Source: Phosphoribacter sp037045055
Lineage (GTDB): Bacteria; Actinomycetota; Actinomycetes; Actinomycetales; Dermatophilaceae
Direction: 5' to 3'
NCBI GenBank assembly: GCA_037045055.1
Contig: JBAOHJ010000002.1
Location: 310,001-374,000 of the forward strand
Length of the DNA: 64,000 nt
Shown here: positions 47,020 to 55,585 of the stretch, piece after piece
Layout of the letters: every line of letters starts with the position of its first letter
Position numbering within the stretch: position 1 is the first letter of the stretch
Program-made: the position numbers and the translations under genes
Notes under the pieces: model-generated
Seen by the model: only the letters and a program-made list of their open reading frames with translations
What the model was told of the DNA's origin: nothing
The model's database searches: none

Positions 47020-47053
47020 GATCGCTGCATCCGATCGCAAGGGGGAGCACGCC

Positions 47054-47752
47054 ATGACCATCGCCCTCATCGTCCTGGGCGTCGTCGTCCTCGGGCTCGT
47101 CCTGTGGTTCTTCGGGGCGTACAACGGCCTGATCAAACTGCGCAACCTCGTGCAGGAGGCCTGGGCTCAGGTCGACGTCGAGCTCAAGCGCCGCCACGAC
47201 CTCATCGGCAACCTCGTCGAGACGGTCAAGGGGTATGCCGCGCACGAGAAGACCACGCTGGAGGAGATCACCCGGGCCCGGGCCGGCGCGGTCGCGGCGA
47301 CCCAGGGCGGGGCCGGCCCGGCCGAGGTCGCCAAGGCCGAGGCGGCGCTGTCCCAGGCGCTGGTGCGGATGATCATGGTGGCCGAGGCCTACCCCGAGCT
47401 GCGTGCCAACGAGAACTTCCGGGCGCTGCAGACCGAGCTGACCTCGACCGAGGACCGCATCGCCAGCGCGCGGCGCTACTACAACGCCAACGTCCGCGAG
47501 CTCAACACCAAGATCGAGTCGATCCCGACCAACCTGGTGGCCGGCCCGGCCGGGGTGCATCGCGCCGACTACTTCGAGGTGGAGGGTGCCGACGAGCGTC
47601 AGGCGCCGCAGGTCAGCTTCGACCCCGGAGCGGCGCCGCAGCAGGCCCTGCCGCCGCAGCAGGCCCTGCCGCCGCAGCCCGCGCGGTCGCCGATCCAGGA
47701 CGCGCCGGCTCCGCCCGCCGGCCCGCCGCCGTCGCCGCCGGCCACGCACTAA
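47054..47752 (+). CDS. lemA: LemA-family membrane protein
   Basis: Membrane protein of 232 residues. One N-terminal membrane segment (IALIVLGVVVLGLVLWFFGAY, residues 3-23) leads into the helical LemA domain (NLVQEAWAQVDVELKRRHDLIGNLVETVKGYAAHE, then RRYYNANVRELNTKIESIP). The last 45 residues are Pro/Gln/Ala-rich, with QQALPP twice, and probably disordered. LemA function is not settled. ATG 47054 follows GGGGGAG; the gene may be cotranscribed with pyrE. Confidence 0.93.
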   Translation: MTIALIVLGVVVLGLVLWFFGAYNGLIKLRNLVQEAWAQVDVELKRRHDLIGNLVETVKGYAAHEKTTLEEITRARAGAVAATQGGAGPAEVAKAEAALSQALVRMIMVAEAYPELRANENFRALQTELTSTEDRIASARRYYNANVRELNTKIESIPTNLVAGPAGVHRADYFEVEGADERQAPQVSFDPGAAPQQALPPQQALPPQPARSPIQDAPAPPAGPPPSPPATH

Positions 47753-47849
47753 CTGCCGGGTCCGGTGAGCCGGGGCCGCTTCGCCGCCGCCGGTCACGCA
47801 GGAACGCCGGGCCGCTGCGCCCCGTCGAGTGTGCAGGGGGTCGCGCCGC

Positions 47850-48509
47850 TCAGCCGCGGCCGGTCGGGCGCCGCTGCTGCCTGCGGTGCCGCCACCACTC
47901 GAACGCCATCGGCAGCACCGAGACGCCCACGATGAGGATGAGCGCAGCCTCGATGTTCTTCTGCAGGAACGCGATCCCCCCCAGCCAGTAGCCCAGCAGG
48001 GTCACCCCGGTCGCCCAGAGCACCGCCCCGACGAACGACCAGGTGAAGAACCGCCGCCGGTCCATCCGCCCCACCCCGGCGACGACCGTGACGAAGGTCC
48101 GCACGATGGGCACGAACCGGCCGATGACCAGGGCCTTGTTGCCGTGCCTCTCGAAGAACTCGTGGGTCTTGTCGAAGTACTCCCTCTTCGTGAACCGTCC
48201 GTTGCGGTGGTACAGCGCCGGCCCCAGGGCCCGCCCGATCTCGTAGCCGACGACGTTGCCGAGGAAGGCGAACGCGGACAGCAGGACGCAGGCCACGACG
48301 ATGTTCAGGTGGATGCCCGGCTCGCCCGCCTCGGCCCGGTTGATGAACATCCCCACGCTGAACAGCAGCGAGTCCCCCGGCAGGATGGGGAACAGCAGCC
48401 CGCACTCGACGAAGACGATCGCGCACGAGGCCCAGAACATCTGCTCACCGAAACGGTCGAGCAGCCAGGCGGGGTCCATCCAGTCGGGGCCGAGCATCGG
48501 GGCAGTCAC
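47850..48509 (-). CDS. DedA-family membrane protein (SNARE-associated/VTT domain)
   Basis: Inner-membrane protein of 219 residues. The re-entrant loop signature is VFVECGLLFPILPGDSLLFSVGMF, then the amphipathic region FERHGNKALVIGRFVPIVRTFVTVVAGVGRM with the conserved Arg pair, then LGYWLGG. DedA proteins act in lipid-carrier (undecaprenyl phosphate) or lipid movement. Start GTG 48509; ATG 48497 is an alternative. Mtb carries a dedA-like gene (Rv0364) beside fba, so the neighbourhood agrees. Confidence 0.93.
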   Translation of the reverse strand: MTAPMLGPDWMDPAWLLDRFGEQMFWASCAIVFVECGLLFPILPGDSLLFSVGMFINRAEAGEPGIHLNIVVACVLLSAFAFLGNVVGYEIGRALGPALYHRNGRFTKREYFDKTHEFFERHGNKALVIGRFVPIVRTFVTVVAGVGRMDRRRFFTWSFVGAVLWATGVTLLGYWLGGIAFLQKNIEAALILIVGVSVLPMAFEWWRHRRQQRRPTGRG

Positions 48510-48604
48510 GACACCCGAGGGTATGCCGTGCCGCGGCCTGCCACGTGACACGGGCCTGCGGCCACGCCGCGCGCGGCGCGCAGCGCTGCGGATACGGTGC
48601 GGGC

Positions 48605-49231
48605 GTGGGAGCGCAGCAGGTGGTGGGCGTGGGCCCCTGGGAGGGGCCTTGGCCACCCGGGGAGCACTGGGATCGGCAGCTGCTCGCGGACGGGGACCGA
48701 CGCAACGTCGTGGACGCCTATCGGTACTGGCGCCACGAGGCGATCGTCGCCGACCTGGACACCCGCCGCCATCCGGTCCACGTCGCCGTGGAGAACTGGG
48801 TCCACGACCTCAACGTCGGCTCGGTGATCCGCACCGCGAACGCGGTCAACGTCGCCGGGTTCCACATCGTCGGACGGCGTCGGTGGAACCGGCGCGGAGC
48901 TATGGTCACCGACCGGTACCTGCACGAGCATCATCACCGGGACGTTGCCGCGTTTGCCGCCTGGGCCCGCGGCCGCGGCATACCCCTGATGGGCGTGGAC
49001 AACGTGCCGGGCGCGCGGCCGTTGGAGACCTTCGACCTGCCCCGCGAATGTGTGCTGGTGTTCGGCCAGGAGGGCCCGGGGCTGACCACCGAGCTGCGGC
49101 AGGCCTGCGGGGTGATCCTCGAAATCGCGCAGTTCGGCTCGACGCGCTCGATCAACGCGGGCGCCGCGGCGGCGGTCGCCTTGCACGCCTGGGTGCGCCG
49201 GCACGTCTTCGACCAGCGGCCCGCCCGATGA
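48605..49231 (+). CDS. SpoU/TrmH-family RNA 2'-O-methyltransferase
   Basis: SPOUT methyltransferase of 208 residues. Motif 1 is ENWVHDLNVGSVIRTANAVN with the catalytic Arg, motif 2 is LVFGQEGPGLTTEL, and motif 3 is GSTRSINAGAAAAVALHAW, forming the trefoil knot. Target tRNA or rRNA position unknown. The RGIPL segment uses the rare codon ATA within GGCATACC (48977-48984). GTG 48605 is taken as start. It is divergent from dedA and followed by fba, as in other actinobacteria (Rv0380c-type neighbour). Confidence 0.93.
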   Translation: MGAQQVVGVGPWEGPWPPGEHWDRQLLADGDRRNVVDAYRYWRHEAIVADLDTRRHPVHVAVENWVHDLNVGSVIRTANAVNVAGFHIVGRRRWNRRGAMVTDRYLHEHHHRDVAAFAAWARGRGIPLMGVDNVPGARPLETFDLPRECVLVFGQEGPGLTTELRQACGVILEIAQFGSTRSINAGAAAAVALHAWVRRHVFDQRPAR

Positions 49232-49338
49232 GCCACCCGAGCCGTCTCATCGGGGCCGCGGGCCCGCTGCGCGGTGCATGCACGCCGTGGAAGGATGGGT
49301 GGCGGACCGACCCGCCGAGCGCCTGAGGAGAGACGCCC

Positions 49339-50367
49339 ATGCCCATCGCCACCCCCGAGGTGTATGCCGACATGCTCGACCGCGCGAAGGCTGGCGCCTT
49401 CGCGTACCCGGCCATCAACATCACCTCGAGCCAGACCATCAACGCCGCGATCCGCGGCTTCGCCGACGCCGGCTCGGACGGCATCATCCAGGTGTCTACC
49501 GGCGGCGCCGAGTACGGCTCGGGCCCGTCGATCAAGAACATGGTCAGCGGGTCGTGCGCCCTGGCGGCATACGCGTACGAGGTCGCCAAGAACTACCCGG
49601 TCAACATCGCCCTGCACACCGACCACTGCCCCAAGGACAAGCTCGACGGCTTCGTCCGTCCGCTGCTGGCGATCTCCGCCGAGCGGGTCGCCCGGGGGCA
49701 GGACCCGCTGTTCCAGTCGCACATGTGGGACGGTTCGGCGGTGCCGTTGACCGAGAACCTGCAGATCGCCCAGGAGCTGCTCGCCCTGGCCAAGGCCGCG
49801 AGGATCATCCTCGAGGTCGAGATCGGCGTGGTCGGCGGCGAGGAGGACGGCGTCGCCAACGAGATCAACGAGCAGCTGTACACCACGCCCGAGGACGCCC
49901 TGGCGACGGTCGCCGCGCTGGGCCTGGGCGAGAACGGCCGGTACATGTCCGCGCTGACCTTCGGCAACGTCCACGGGGTGTACAAGCCCGGCAACGTCAA
50001 GCTGCGCCCGGAGATCCTCAAGCAGTGCCAGGAGGCGGTGGTCGCGAAGTACGGCTCGGGCCACGGCGCCAAGCCGATGGACCTGGTGTTCCACGGCGGC
50101 TCGGGCTCGCTGCCCCAGGAGATCTCCGACGCGGTCGACTACGGCGTGGTGAAGATGAACGTCGACACCGACACCCAGTACGCCTTCACCCGGCCGGTCG
50201 CTTCCTGGATGCTGCGCAACTACGACGGCGTGCTCAAGGTCGACGGCGAGGTGGGCAACAAGAAGCAGTACGACCCGCGGGCCTGGGGCAAGGAGGCCGA
50301 GACGGCGATGGCCGCCCGGGTCACCCAGGCCTGCCAGGACCTGCGCTCGGCGGGCACCCACGCCTGA
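49339..50367 (+). CDS. fba: Class II fructose-1,6-bisphosphate aldolase
   Basis: Zn-dependent glycolytic/gluconeogenic aldolase of 342 residues (class IIA). Zinc and substrate residues are in NIALHTDHCPKDKLDGFV, LEVEIGVVGGEEDG, TFGNVHGVYKPGNVKL, LVFHGGSGSLPQE and KMNVDTDTQ. ATG 49339 has GAGGAGAG before it. It is followed by a perfect hairpin and the DUF3151 gene. Confidence 0.98.
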   Translation: MPIATPEVYADMLDRAKAGAFAYPAINITSSQTINAAIRGFADAGSDGIIQVSTGGAEYGSGPSIKNMVSGSCALAAYAYEVAKNYPVNIALHTDHCPKDKLDGFVRPLLAISAERVARGQDPLFQSHMWDGSAVPLTENLQIAQELLALAKAARIILEVEIGVVGGEEDGVANEINEQLYTTPEDALATVAALGLGENGRYMSALTFGNVHGVYKPGNVKLRPEILKQCQEAVVAKYGSGHGAKPMDLVFHGGSGSLPQEISDAVDYGVVKMNVDTDTQYAFTRPVASWMLRNYDGVLKVDGEVGNKKQYDPRAWGKEAETAMAARVTQACQDLRSAGTHA

Positions 50368-50386
50368 GCCAGCGCATCCGGTGCGT

Positions 50387-50417
50387 CGTGCCCCCGACCC
50401 CCCCGGGCGGGGGCACG
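50387..50417. terminator. Hairpin after fba
   Basis: CGTGCCCCCG (50387-50396) and CGGGGGCACG (50408-50417) form an exact 10-bp stem with an 11-nt loop, 20 bp after the fba stop. It is a candidate terminator without a T-run, or an mRNA-stabilising stem before the DUF3151 gene. Confidence 0.65.
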
Positions 50418-50436
50418 GTCGCGTAGGTTGCCGGTC

Positions 50437-50859
50437 ATGAGCGAGAACCTCCTCGGTATGCCGGACACCCGCCTTCCGGAGGACCCGGCGGTGAGCGTCG
50501 GCGGCCTCGGCAGGGCCGGTGTGCCGGATGAGCAGCTCCCGGCGATCGCGGCGGCCTACCCGGCCTCGTCGCTGGCCTGGGCGATGCTGGCCGAGGACGC
50601 CCTGGGCCGTGACGACGCCGTGACGGCCTACGCGTTCGCCCGCACCGGCTACCACCGCGGGCTGGACCAGCTGCGCCGGGCCGGGTGGCGAGGCCAGGGG
50701 CCGATCCCGTGGGCACACGAGCCCAACCGGGGGTTCCTGCGGTCGCTGGCCGCCCTGGCCCGAGCCGCCCGGGTGATCGACGAACTGGACGAGGCGCGCA
50801 GGTGCGGGACGTTCCTGCGGGACAGCTCGCCCGAGGCCGCCGACGCGTTGGGCCTCTGA
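50437..50859 (+). CDS. DUF3151-family protein
   Basis: Conserved actinobacterial protein of 140 residues, function unknown. It begins MSENLLGMPDTRLPEDP and continues with IAAAYPASSLAWAMLAEDAL, AYAFARTGYHRGLDQLRRAGWRGQGPIPWAHEPNRGFLRSLAALARAA, as in DUF3151. It lies next to fba in many actinobacteria (Rv0360c in Mtb is the same type, from memory). ATG 50437 follows the terminator-like hairpin by 20 bp, so it probably has its own promoter or relies on read-through. Confidence 0.9.
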   Translation: MSENLLGMPDTRLPEDPAVSVGGLGRAGVPDEQLPAIAAAYPASSLAWAMLAEDALGRDDAVTAYAFARTGYHRGLDQLRRAGWRGQGPIPWAHEPNRGFLRSLAALARAARVIDELDEARRCGTFLRDSSPEAADALGL

Positions 50860-51023
50860 GGGTCGGCCCCGGCTCGGCCGGGCAGACCCGGTGGGTCCGG
50901 CTCCTGCCGACCTGTCCGCGGCCGGCTCAGCGGGCGACACCGGGGGCTGCCGTCGGTGCTCTGGACGGCAGCCCCTCGAAGGGTGTAAATACTTAGGAGT
51001 CCTTATCACGAGAGGAGCTCCGC

Positions 51024-51608
51024 ATGTCCGCCCCCGCCATGGCCGGCTACGCCCTCGGCCACGCCCCCACCAGCCCGGTGACCTCGCCCGACCTCGACCA
51101 GCTGCTCGCCAGTGCCCTGTTCGACGACGCGGACCGCACCGCACTGCGCCGCGCCGGCGCGCTGCTCGACGGCCAGATCGAGGACCTGCTCGACGTGTGG
51201 TACGGCTTCGTCGGCAGTCAGCCCCATCTACTGGCCCACTTCGCCACTCCGGACGGCCAGCCCATCGACGACTACCTCGCCCGGGTCCGCGGCCGGTTCG
51301 GGCAGTGGGTCCGCGATACCTGCGCCGCCGAGTACGACCAGGCCTGGGTGGACTACCAGCACGAGATCGGTCGGCGGCACGCCCGGGCGGCCAAGAACAC
51401 CACCGACGGAGCGGACTCGACGGCATACGTGCCCTGGCGCCATCTCATCGCGCTCGTCGCCCCGATCACGTTGACCGTGCGGCCGTTCCTCGCCCAGCGG
51501 GCTACCCCCGAGGACGACGTCGAGGCGATGATGGCCGCATGGCTCAAGGCCGTCGTGATCCAGGTAGCCCTGTGGTCGATGCCGTACGTCGCGGACGGTC
51601 AGTGGTAG
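51024..51608 (+). CDS. Protoglobin-domain heme protein
   Basis: Single-domain heme protein of 194 residues. The globin-coupled-sensor/protoglobin helices are seen: LFDDADRTALRRAGALLDGQIEDLLDVWYGFVG, then AWVDYQHEIGRRH, whose His probably is the proximal heme ligand, and ALVAPITLTVRPFLAQR, AAWLKAVVIQVALWSMPY. Such proteins bind O2, CO or NO. ATG 51024 follows GAGAGGAG; an AT-rich stretch with AGGA-G-TCCT symmetry at 50996-51004 precedes it. It overlaps the MarR gene by 7 bp, so the pair is an operon. Confidence 0.87.
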   Translation: MSAPAMAGYALGHAPTSPVTSPDLDQLLASALFDDADRTALRRAGALLDGQIEDLLDVWYGFVGSQPHLLAHFATPDGQPIDDYLARVRGRFGQWVRDTCAAEYDQAWVDYQHEIGRRHARAAKNTTDGADSTAYVPWRHLIALVAPITLTVRPFLAQRATPEDDVEAMMAAWLKAVVIQVALWSMPYVADGQW

Positions 51609-52177
51609 GTGACCCGTCAGCGAGGGTCGTCGAGGCGTTGGAACGGCTCGCGCAAGTCCAACGGGTCCTCGTCCAGCAGGTCGCGACGGGCCAAGGTCTC
51701 AGCCCGATCCAGGTCCGGATCCTGCTGCTGCTCGGCGCCGGCTCGACCCGCCCGTCGGCGCTGGCCGATCGACTGGGGGTGACCCGCCCGACCGTCACCG
51801 ACGCGCTGCGTGCGCTGCGGGCCAAGGGGTTGGTCGGGCAGGCCACCGCAGCGGACGCCCGGGGCAGGGTGGTCCACCTCACCGTTGCGGGCGCCGCCGC
51901 AGCGGGTCGGCTGCAGGCCTGGGCCGCCCCCTTCGGTGACGTGGTCGCGACGCTGCCCGAGGCCGAGCAGGGCAGGCTGCTCGCCGTGCTGCTGCGGCTC
52001 ATCGCCTCGATGCAGGCGCGCGGTTTGGTGCCGCCGTCCCGGATGTGCCTGACCTGCCGGTTCTTGCGCCCGCCGAGCGGACCTGGGCGAGAGAATCGGT
52101 GCGACCTGCTCGGGGCCGACCTACCCGACCCGTCCCTGCGCCTGGACTGCCCCGAGCACGAACCGGCCTGCGCCTAG
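51602..52177 (+). CDS. MarR-type regulator with a cysteine-rich tail
   Basis: Regulator of 191 residues. The winged helix runs over VEALERLAQVQRVLVQQVATGQGLSPIQVRILLLLGAG and RPSALADRLGVTRPTVTDALRALRAKGLVGQATAADARGRVVHLT (read in parts). The C-terminal 43 residues carry Cys149, 152, 167, 183 and 190 (MCLTCRFLRPP, then RCDLLGADLP, then DCPEHEPACA), a probable metal or Fe-S site. GTG 51602 overlaps the protoglobin stop. It may sense NO, oxygen or redox state and control the operon. Confidence 0.85.
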   Translation: MVGDPSARVVEALERLAQVQRVLVQQVATGQGLSPIQVRILLLLGAGSTRPSALADRLGVTRPTVTDALRALRAKGLVGQATAADARGRVVHLTVAGAAAAGRLQAWAAPFGDVVATLPEAEQGRLLAVLLRLIASMQARGLVPPSRMCLTCRFLRPPSGPGRENRCDLLGADLPDPSLRLDCPEHEPACA

Positions 52178-52237
52178 CCGCAGCGTCCTCGTCGCTGCTC
52201 GCTGCGAACCCGGGCCTCGACCCCTGGCCCCCGCGGC

Positions 52238-53035
52238 TCACCGGGGCCGGTCGGCACCCGGGTAGCTCACGCCGAGGCCGGCCCGGGCGTCGGCCTGGAT
52301 GCCGTAGGGCGGGATCGGATAGCGCAGGCCGTTGCGGGCCAGGGCCTGTAGGCCGGCGATCATCCGGGGCAGGTACTGCGGGGGAGTGGCTAGCAGCAGC
52401 TCGTCGTCCTGGACGCCGCCGTAGCGTCGCTCGGCGTAGCAGGGGATCGACAGCGACGGCTCGCGCAGCGCCAGCGCGCGGCCCCACGAGTCCGCGCAAG
52501 AGGACTCCCCGACGCAGCTCCAGTCGAACCGGCGGTACCCCGACCACTGCAGGCCGTTGACCATGAGGATCGTCTGCGCCGGGGTCGCGTAGATCAGGGC
52601 CACGTCCGGTGGGTCGAGTCGGGCGCTGGCCAACGGCGAGACGGCAACCGCCTGGTGACGACCGAACGGTGCGGTGTGCATCGAGCACTGGTGGGCCGCG
52701 GAGTCGGCCGGGGTCTGGAACCACACGCCGGCCATCGGCGCGCCGGTCAGCCACTGCTCGTCCCGGGGCCGCAGCCCGACGACCGCGGCGCACTGGTCGG
52801 CCACGAAGTCCTCGGCGCTCGCCCCGACCGTCCACCCCAGTCGGGCGGCCATCCCGACGATCTGGTCCATGGTGTGCACCGCCGTGGGCCGGCGGACCTT
52901 GGGCACCGCCAGCATCTGGTCAACGGTCTCGAACCGCGACATGGCGACCGGGGGAGTGCGCAGCCGCAGCAGCCGGTCGAGCTGCGCGACGATCCCCGGC
53001 CAGTCGTCTGCGGTCCTCGCGTCGTCGTCGGTCAC
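52238..53035 (-). CDS. DUF169-family protein
   Basis: Protein of 265 residues of the DUF169 family (LRTPPVAMSRFETVDQM; then KVRRPTAVHTMDQIVG; then the cysteine pair in DWSCVGESSCADSWG). Function is unknown; the family includes many actinobacterial and archaeal members. The Cys pair and the earlier DQCAAVVGL Cys are typical and could bind metal. GTG 53035 is used because TDDDARTADD follows, as usual for the family; GGAGG lies directly before it. Confidence 0.83.
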   Translation of the reverse strand: MTDDDARTADDWPGIVAQLDRLLRLRTPPVAMSRFETVDQMLAVPKVRRPTAVHTMDQIVGMAARLGWTVGASAEDFVADQCAAVVGLRPRDEQWLTGAPMAGVWFQTPADSAAHQCSMHTAPFGRHQAVAVSPLASARLDPPDVALIYATPAQTILMVNGLQWSGYRRFDWSCVGESSCADSWGRALALREPSLSIPCYAERRYGGVQDDELLLATPPQYLPRMIAGLQALARNGLRYPIPPYGIQADARAGLGVSYPGADRPR

Positions 53036-53075
53036 CCTCCGACTGTATGCCGCGGCCCCGGCCCCGGCGACGTCC

Positions 53076-53747
53076 TCAGGAGTCGGTGGCGAACCGGACG
53101 TGGACGACGGCGTGCACGTCGATGTCCTGGGGGGTGACCTCGATCGGCCCGGCGCCCGAGGGTGCCCCCGGCGCGCCCGCGCGGGTCGAGGCGGCATACG
53201 GGGGGCTGGAGGTGCTCGCGCGCTGCCCCCCGAGCAGGCCGGGGTCGGCGACCTCGAGGACGTAGACCTGGCTGCCGCCCGCGGCGTCCGCGATGGTCGT
53301 GGCCCGGTCGCGCGCATTGGCGACGGCCTCGCGCAGGACCTTGCCTTCCTGCGCGGTGCGGGTCTGATCGGTGAGGGCCCAGTGGACGGCCCCGATGGTC
53401 ACGCCGTCGCTGCCGCCCCACCCGTCGACGAAGGCCGACAGGGCGCCGATGTCGGAGAACTTCACCTGGATCGAGCAGGCGGCCGTGTACACCAGCGCAG
53501 TGACCTTGCCCTTGTCGGAGTAGGGCCGCCAGGTGCGGGTGCGGATGGGTTGGACCGAGGACCAGGTGGTCGGCGAGGGATCGATGGCCTTGAGCTGGTC
53601 CAGGTGTGCGGTCACCTGGTTGACCACGTGCGAGGTCCGCTGCAGCACGCCCTGCGGCTCGGGCCCCTCGAAGGCCACGGAGAGGTGGACGGTCGCCCGC
53701 TCCGGCGGCAGCGACGCGGTGGCCCGCCCGGCGACGGTGATCTCCAT
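53076..53747 (-). CDS. SIMPL-domain protein (DUF541)
   Basis: Protein of 223 residues with the SIMPL/YggE-like domain: ITVAGRATASLPPERATVHLSVAFEG, then VTALVYTAACSIQVKFSD, then VLREAVANARDRATTIADAAGGSQVYVLEV, and the C-terminal strand DIDVHAVVHVRFATDS. Usually secreted or envelope-associated, but no signal peptide is visible here, so it may act in the cytoplasm. ATG 53747. It follows the DUF169 gene on the same strand. Confidence 0.87.
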   Translation of the reverse strand: MEITVAGRATASLPPERATVHLSVAFEGPEPQGVLQRTSHVVNQVTAHLDQLKAIDPSPTTWSSVQPIRTRTWRPYSDKGKVTALVYTAACSIQVKFSDIGALSAFVDGWGGSDGVTIGAVHWALTDQTRTAQEGKVLREAVANARDRATTIADAAGGSQVYVLEVADPGLLGGQRASTSSPPYAASTRAGAPGAPSGAGPIEVTPQDIDVHAVVHVRFATDS

Positions 53748-53889
53748 GGATCGACAGTATGCCGCGCGCCCCGAGGCCGCTCGCCTCCGCTGCACCGTCG
53801 GCCGTCCTCGGGATCGGCGGCGACCCAGCCGGCGTTGCGCCCCGGGCCGCCGTGTCGCGGCTCGGCCGACCTGCACTACCCTGCCTGGC

Positions 53890-54111
53890 ATGGCACGCAA
53901 GACCTTCACCGGACCCCTGGTCGACGTGAGCTTCGACGGGGCGGTGTGCGCGCACGCCGGGGAGTGCACCCGCGGGATGCCCGAGGTGTTTGACACCGAC
54001 CAGCGGCCGTGGATCAACCCCGAGCGGGCCGACACCCCGGCGCTGGCCGACCAGCTCCGAGACGTCGTGGGCTGCTGCCCGTCCGGGGCCCTGCACATCG
54101 ATGAGAAGTAA
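53890..54111 (+). CDS. Small ferredoxin-like Fe-S protein (Fer4_19)
   Basis: Fe-S protein of 73 residues. Cys20, Cys26, Cys62 and Cys63 (VCAHAGEC, then GCCPSGAL) match the divergent mono-cluster Fer4_19 family. The CCPSGAL end is typical. Possibly an electron carrier or an inserted redox cofactor site. ATG 53890; purA follows 109 bp later. Confidence 0.88.
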   Translation: MARKTFTGPLVDVSFDGAVCAHAGECTRGMPEVFDTDQRPWINPERADTPALADQLRDVVGCCPSGALHIDEK

Positions 54112-54220
54112 CCCGATCGCCGGCGGCAGCGCGGCATACGGACGTCGCCAGGTGGCCCTGGCCGGCTGAGAGTAGCCTTGCCGGTCGGCCGCACGTCTCG
54201 TGCCAAGGAGGACACCCGAC

Positions 54221-55528
54221 ATGCCCGCAGTCGTGCTCGTGGGCGCACAGTGGGGCGACGAGGGCAAGGGCAAGGCGACCGACCTGTTGGGGCGGCGCGT
54301 GGACTACGTCGTCAAGTTCAACGGCGGCAACAACGCCGGTCATACCGTCGTCGTCGAGCAGCCGGACTCATCCACGCAGACCTACGCGCTGCACCTGCTG
54401 CCCTCGGGCATCCTCACCCCCTCGTGCACCCCGGTGATCGGCAACGGCGTCGTCGTCGACCTTGCCGTGCTGTTCCAGGAGCTCGACGGGCTCGCCGCGC
54501 GAGGCGTGGACACCTCCAGACTGCTCGTCAGCGCCAACGCCCATGTCATCACTCCCTACAACCGGACCCTCGACAAGGTCACCGAGCGTTTCCTCGGCGC
54601 CCGCCGGATCGGCACGACCGGCCGAGGCATCGGCCCGACCTACGCCGACAAGATGTCCCGCACCGGCATCCGGGTGCAGGACCTGTTCGACCGGCACATC
54701 CTCGAGCAGAAGGTCGACGCGGCGCTGCGGTTCAAGAACCAGGTGCTCGCCAAGATCTACAACCGGCGCGCCGTCGAGGCCGACGAGGTGGTCGGGGAGC
54801 TGCTCTCGTATGCCGACCGGCTGGCTCCCATGGTCTGCGACACCTCGCTGGTGCTGGCACAGGCGTTGGACCGCGGCGAGACGGTGCTGCTGGAGGCTGG
54901 CCAGGCGACCCTGCTCGACGTCGACTTCGGCACCTATCCCTTCGTCACCTCCTCCAACGCCACCGCGGGCGGGGCGTGCACCGGCTCGGGCATCCCGCCG
55001 ACCCGGGTGGAGCGGGTCATCGCGGTCTTCAAGGCGTACACGACGCGGGTGGGGGAGGGCCCCTTCCCCACCGAGCTGCTCGACGCCGACGGGGAGTACC
55101 TGCGCAAGACCGGGGCGGAGTACGGCACGACGACCGGCCGGCCGCGCCGCTGTGGCTGGGTCGACACCGTCATTGGGCGCTACGCCACCCGGGTCAACGG
55201 GGTGACGGACTACGTGCTCACCAAGCTCGACGTGTTGACCGGGCTGGAGCGCGTGCCGGTGTGCGTCGCCTACGAGATCGACGGGGTGCGGCACGAGCAG
55301 ATGCCGGTCAACCAGAGCGACATCCACCACGCGCGACCGGTGTACGAGTACCTGCCCGGGTGGTGGGAGGACCTGTCGGCCTGCCGCTCCTTCGCCGACC
55401 TGCCGCCCACCGCCCAGGCCTACGTGCTGCGGATCGAGGAGCTCGTCGGGGCGCGGATCTCCGCCATCGGGGTCGGCCCGGGCCGTGACGCCATCGTCGT
55501 GCGGCACGACCTGCTCGGCGTCGACTGA
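54221..55528 (+). CDS. purA: Adenylosuccinate synthetase
   Basis: Purine-synthesis enzyme of 435 residues (IMP + Asp + GTP to adenylosuccinate). GTP/IMP motifs: VVLVGAQWGDEGKGKATDLL, NGGNNAGHTVV, TTGRGIGPTYADK, GTYPFVTSSNATAGGACTGSGIPP. ATG 54221 after AAGGAGG; an in-frame ATG at 54200 is less likely. A 6-bp hairpin follows the stop. Confidence 0.99.
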   Translation: MPAVVLVGAQWGDEGKGKATDLLGRRVDYVVKFNGGNNAGHTVVVEQPDSSTQTYALHLLPSGILTPSCTPVIGNGVVVDLAVLFQELDGLAARGVDTSRLLVSANAHVITPYNRTLDKVTERFLGARRIGTTGRGIGPTYADKMSRTGIRVQDLFDRHILEQKVDAALRFKNQVLAKIYNRRAVEADEVVGELLSYADRLAPMVCDTSLVLAQALDRGETVLLEAGQATLLDVDFGTYPFVTSSNATAGGACTGSGIPPTRVERVIAVFKAYTTRVGEGPFPTELLDADGEYLRKTGAEYGTTTGRPRRCGWVDTVIGRYATRVNGVTDYVLTKLDVLTGLERVPVCVAYEIDGVRHEQMPVNQSDIHHARPVYEYLPGWWEDLSACRSFADLPPTAQAYVLRIEELVGARISAIGVGPGRDAIVVRHDLLGVD

Positions 55529-55530
55529 GG

Positions 55531-55545
55531 CGGGGCAACGCCCCG
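55531..55545. terminator. Short hairpin after purA
   Basis: CGGGGC (55531-55536) and GCCCCG (55540-55545) with a 3-nt loop lie between the convergent purA and SLC13-type genes. Candidate terminator. Confidence 0.55.
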
Positions 55546-55585
55546 GCTGAGACCATCGGGCCCACGTGCCCACAGGTCGGCCACG

